DNA of 32,283 bases from a virus: the IMG/VR virus record IMGVR_UViG_3300029787_000202, positions 1 through 32,283 of that record; one strand, written 5' to 3'. Below the pieces are notes generated by a model that was not told the origin of the DNA, searched no databases, and worked only from the letters and a program-made list of their open reading frames with translations. Both the position numbers and the translations under genes were made by a program. Below, one piece after another: positions 30,410 to 32,283 of the stretch. Numbering within the stretch: the first letter of the stretch is position 1; each line of letters begins with the position of its first letter.

Positions 30410-32283
30410 TTAAGTCCTGATAAATCTATCGTACCTGTCAAACAAGTCAAGTTTTTGTTGATTTGTTAAACTGGCATATCTACTAGTTGGGAAAGAACTA
30501 CTTAATTGAGCTTGCGTAACTTCACCTAAATTAGGAATAGTGTTAGGACCTGTGACAGGATTACTTTGTGTTTGTGTAACAAAAGGATTTTCAAATACAG
30601 GAAACTCTGCGTTTTCTAACGACACATCCATCATCAAATCTCTTAAATCAGATATAACATCATCAGCTGCATCTAAAGGATTATCAAAACCTATTCTTTC
30701 TGCATTTTCTTCAAAAGCTTTTCTAACTTCAGCTGATAAATTAATAGGTCTAAACTCGTTTTCTTCAATAGCATTTAATTCAACTCCTGAAACCCTGTCT
30801 GTTGCAGAATAAAATCCGTCTTCTGAAATATTTAAAAGTTGAGCTGCTTCTAAATCTAGTTTAAAATTTTTCTTAACATTAAATAAGGCTCTGTTTGCAT
30901 TTATGTATGCATCTACAATTTCTGTTGGCTCAATTGGACCACCTTTAAGTGTAAGTCTAGTGAACAAAGATCTAGAATCCCTAGATCCTCTTTGGAAGTC
31001 TGCAACTTTATATCTTAAAGTTCTTTCAGGATTTATGTTAACTGCTCTAAAACCAAACAGTCCACCAAACTCATCACCAAATTCATAATCCTGACCATAC
31101 TCATCAAATTTACTTTTAGTAAACACACGGTTTTCTTTTAATGATCTATCTAATCTTTTTAATTGATTAAAAGAGAAAGGCATTTGTGCTTTAACTAAGT
31201 GAGCCATAATCTTACTGTTCTTATCACCTTGTGTATCTTCTGGATTATATACTTGGAAACCATCTCTAGTTCTACCACCTCTAGCTATAATATCTAACAC
31301 AGCCTCGGTCCAAATAGATTCTGATATGAATGGTTGACCAAATTCTGACATAGCTGTGAACATACCTTTAGCAAAGTCATCCATCATTCCGTTTTGATCT
31401 GTGTTACCTTCAGCAACAGCGTTAATTACAGATTGTATAGGTCTAATTAAAGTATCGTAAGCGTTAGCATGACTAAAATCTATGTATTTAAAAGTTCCAT
31501 CCTCTTGTTTGATTGGTAAGAGAGTAGAGTTTTTAGACCATTTTGCAGCGTATCTTCTAATAGCTTCTCTTTCTTCATCAGTTACATCGTATAGAGCTTG
31601 GAACATTGCAGCTGTTCCCATAGGAACTGCAGCTACTGTTGTACCAAAACCAAACAATCTTGTGTAACCTGTTTTAGCAAAAGGTTTAAATGCTTTGCCA
31701 TCAATAATAATTTCTTCGTTAATTTCTCTTAAGGCTCGAGCAACAATGTTTGTTCCTGTTCTTGCAATCTCTGCAGGAAACGATACGAAGTTACCTATCG
31801 GTAATTTTCTTAATCCTTTTACAAAGTCAGATACATAATCATAGTTAGGTATATTATTTCTTACTATGTCTGCAGCTTCTTGTTCTAAAAAATCTTCCGT
31901 TAATCTTACTTCTGAACCATCTGCTCGTTTAAAAAATTGTCCTCTTGTTAAACCTATTTTTTCAAAAGATTTTTCCATTCTTTGTTTTTCCATAGCCCAT
32001 GAATATATTTTCCAAAAGTCATCTTCAGCTGTGTATAAATCTTGTGATACAGATTTTAATTTTGACAAAGGCTTTAATAATAATCTCATTCCTTTGTCTG
32101 ATGTCATAGTCTCACCAAAGTTTACATCTTCCATTAGTCGAGATAGATCTCCTAGTCTTACGTTTGAGTTTACTACACCTAGTCTTAAAAGTTTTTGATA
32201 CAATGCGTTTTGTTGCATTGTTCCTTTAAGAGGTGTTTGTAATGCTTGGTATGCTTGTTTAATAGCTTGTTTATCTGCAAAGG
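30410..32283 (-). CDS. C-terminal part of a very large virion/polyvalent protein (N-terminus beyond window)
   Basis: The reading frame is open to base 32283, so an internal Met at 32218 is not the true start; 624 codons are seen. The sequence is helical and charged. A conserved-looking block, DIVRNNIPNYDYVSDFVKGL then RKLPIGNFVSFPAEIARTG, recalls the C-terminal regions of giant phage proteins with 'large polyvalent protein associated' domains (LPD38-like; from memory, unverified). A hydrophobic stretch, GFGTTVAAVPMGTAAMFQALY, follows. The tail is low-complexity, with VTQAQLSSSFPTSRYASLT near the end. Such proteins are packaged and ejected. The enzymatic domains, if any, lie outside the window. 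It is immediately upstream of the lysis genes. Confidence 0.6.
   Translation of the reverse strand, partial: FADKQAIKQAYQALQTPLKGTMQQNALYQKLLRLGVVNSNVRLGDLSRLMEDVNFGETMTSDKGMRLLLKPLSKLKSVSQDLYTAEDDFWKIYSWAMEKQRMEKSFEKIGLTRGQFFKRADGSEVRLTEDFLEQEAADIVRNNIPNYDYVSDFVKGLRKLPIGNFVSFPAEIARTGTNIVARALREINEEIIIDGKAFKPFAKTGYTRLFGFGTTVAAVPMGTAAMFQALYDVTDEEREAIRRYAAKWSKNSTLLPIKQEDGTFKYIDFSHANAYDTLIRPIQSVINAVAEGNTDQNGMMDDFAKGMFTAMSEFGQPFISESIWTEAVLDIIARGGRTRDGFQVYNPEDTQGDKNSKIMAHLVKAQMPFSFNQLKRLDRSLKENRVFTKSKFDEYGQDYEFGDEFGGLFGFRAVNINPERTLRYKVADFQRGSRDSRSLFTRLTLKGGPIEPTEIVDAYINANRALFNVKKNFKLDLEAAQLLNISEDGFYSATDRVSGVELNAIEENEFRPINLSAEVRKAFEENAERIGFDNPLDAADDVISDLRDLMMDVSLENAEFPVFENPFVTQTQSNPVTGPNTIPNLGEVTQAQLSSSFPTSRYASLTNQQKLDLFDRYDRFIRT

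Noticed and set aside
30409-30450. Longer N-terminus for the second holin-like protein
   Set aside because: It would overlap the giant protein gene by 41 bases, adds residues absent from the paralogue, and lacks the AGGA site that precedes the ATG at 30408.
1-32283. tRNA genes
   Set aside because: GGTTCGA-like strings (for example near 1455 and 24460) fall inside coding frames and no cloverleaf could be built around them by eye.

Overview
The window looks like most of a tailed double-stranded DNA phage genome, probably a podovirus-type marine phage. By eye the DNA is AT-rich (about one third G+C). Genes are packed end to end with ATGA or TAATG overlaps, and there are no ribosomal, metabolic or tRNA genes. 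Many small structural families recall uncultured marine phage contigs and pelagiphage-like (SAR11) viruses. That host guess rests on base composition and remembered family resemblance, not on a search. No terminase, portal, major capsid protein, RNA polymerase or integrase was recognised, so the packaging and capsid genes probably lie past the right edge.

All genes but one are on the minus strand, so transcription runs right to left. From the right edge it reads as follows. First come the C-terminal part of a very large protein (30410-32283, cut by the edge) and a lysis pair: a membrane-anchored XhlA/holin-like protein and an M15 peptidase endolysin (29753-30408). Next are a small basic protein and two Cys/Lys-rich DUF5872-like proteins (28547-29751). 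The neck and tail block follows: P22 gp4-like adaptor, a second adaptor-like protein, small virion proteins, a 20-residue leader ORF with a very strong ribosome-binding site, a WG/'GSV'-repeat protein, a glycine-rich tail fibre and its downstream partner (23446-28544).

From 18236 to 23408 the tail nozzle gene (P22 gp10-like) is interleaved with four putative 2-oxoglutarate/Fe(II) dioxygenase-fold genes. From 15973 to 18236 two glycosyltransferases sit with three tiny genes. A DNA-ejection/internal-virion block of five proteins, including a GNAT-like protein resembling T7 gp13, fills 8342-15926. A second XhlA/holin-like gene, clearly paralogous to the first, is at 8137-8355.

The replication block occupies the left end: a RecB/Cas4-type PD-(D/E)XK nuclease, an SNF2-type helicase (the only plus-strand gene, divergent from the others), a coiled-coil protein, a possible SSB-like protein with a C-terminal Pro-Phe tip, an archaeo-eukaryotic-type primase with a cysteine cluster, a UvrD-family helicase, a DUF3310 protein and a family A DNA polymerase cut by the left edge. 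Together these would supply priming, unwinding, synthesis and end processing.

The most notable features are the cluster of four dioxygenase-fold genes among tail genes, the duplicated holin-like genes at opposite ends of the structural region, several promoters placed so close to start codons that the transcripts would be nearly leaderless, the 20-residue leader ORF, and the isolated plus-strand SNF2 gene. Four genes of 44 to 58 codons (17906-18082, 18102-18236, 19145-19309, 29617-29751) were found by direct reading, in addition to the leader ORF.
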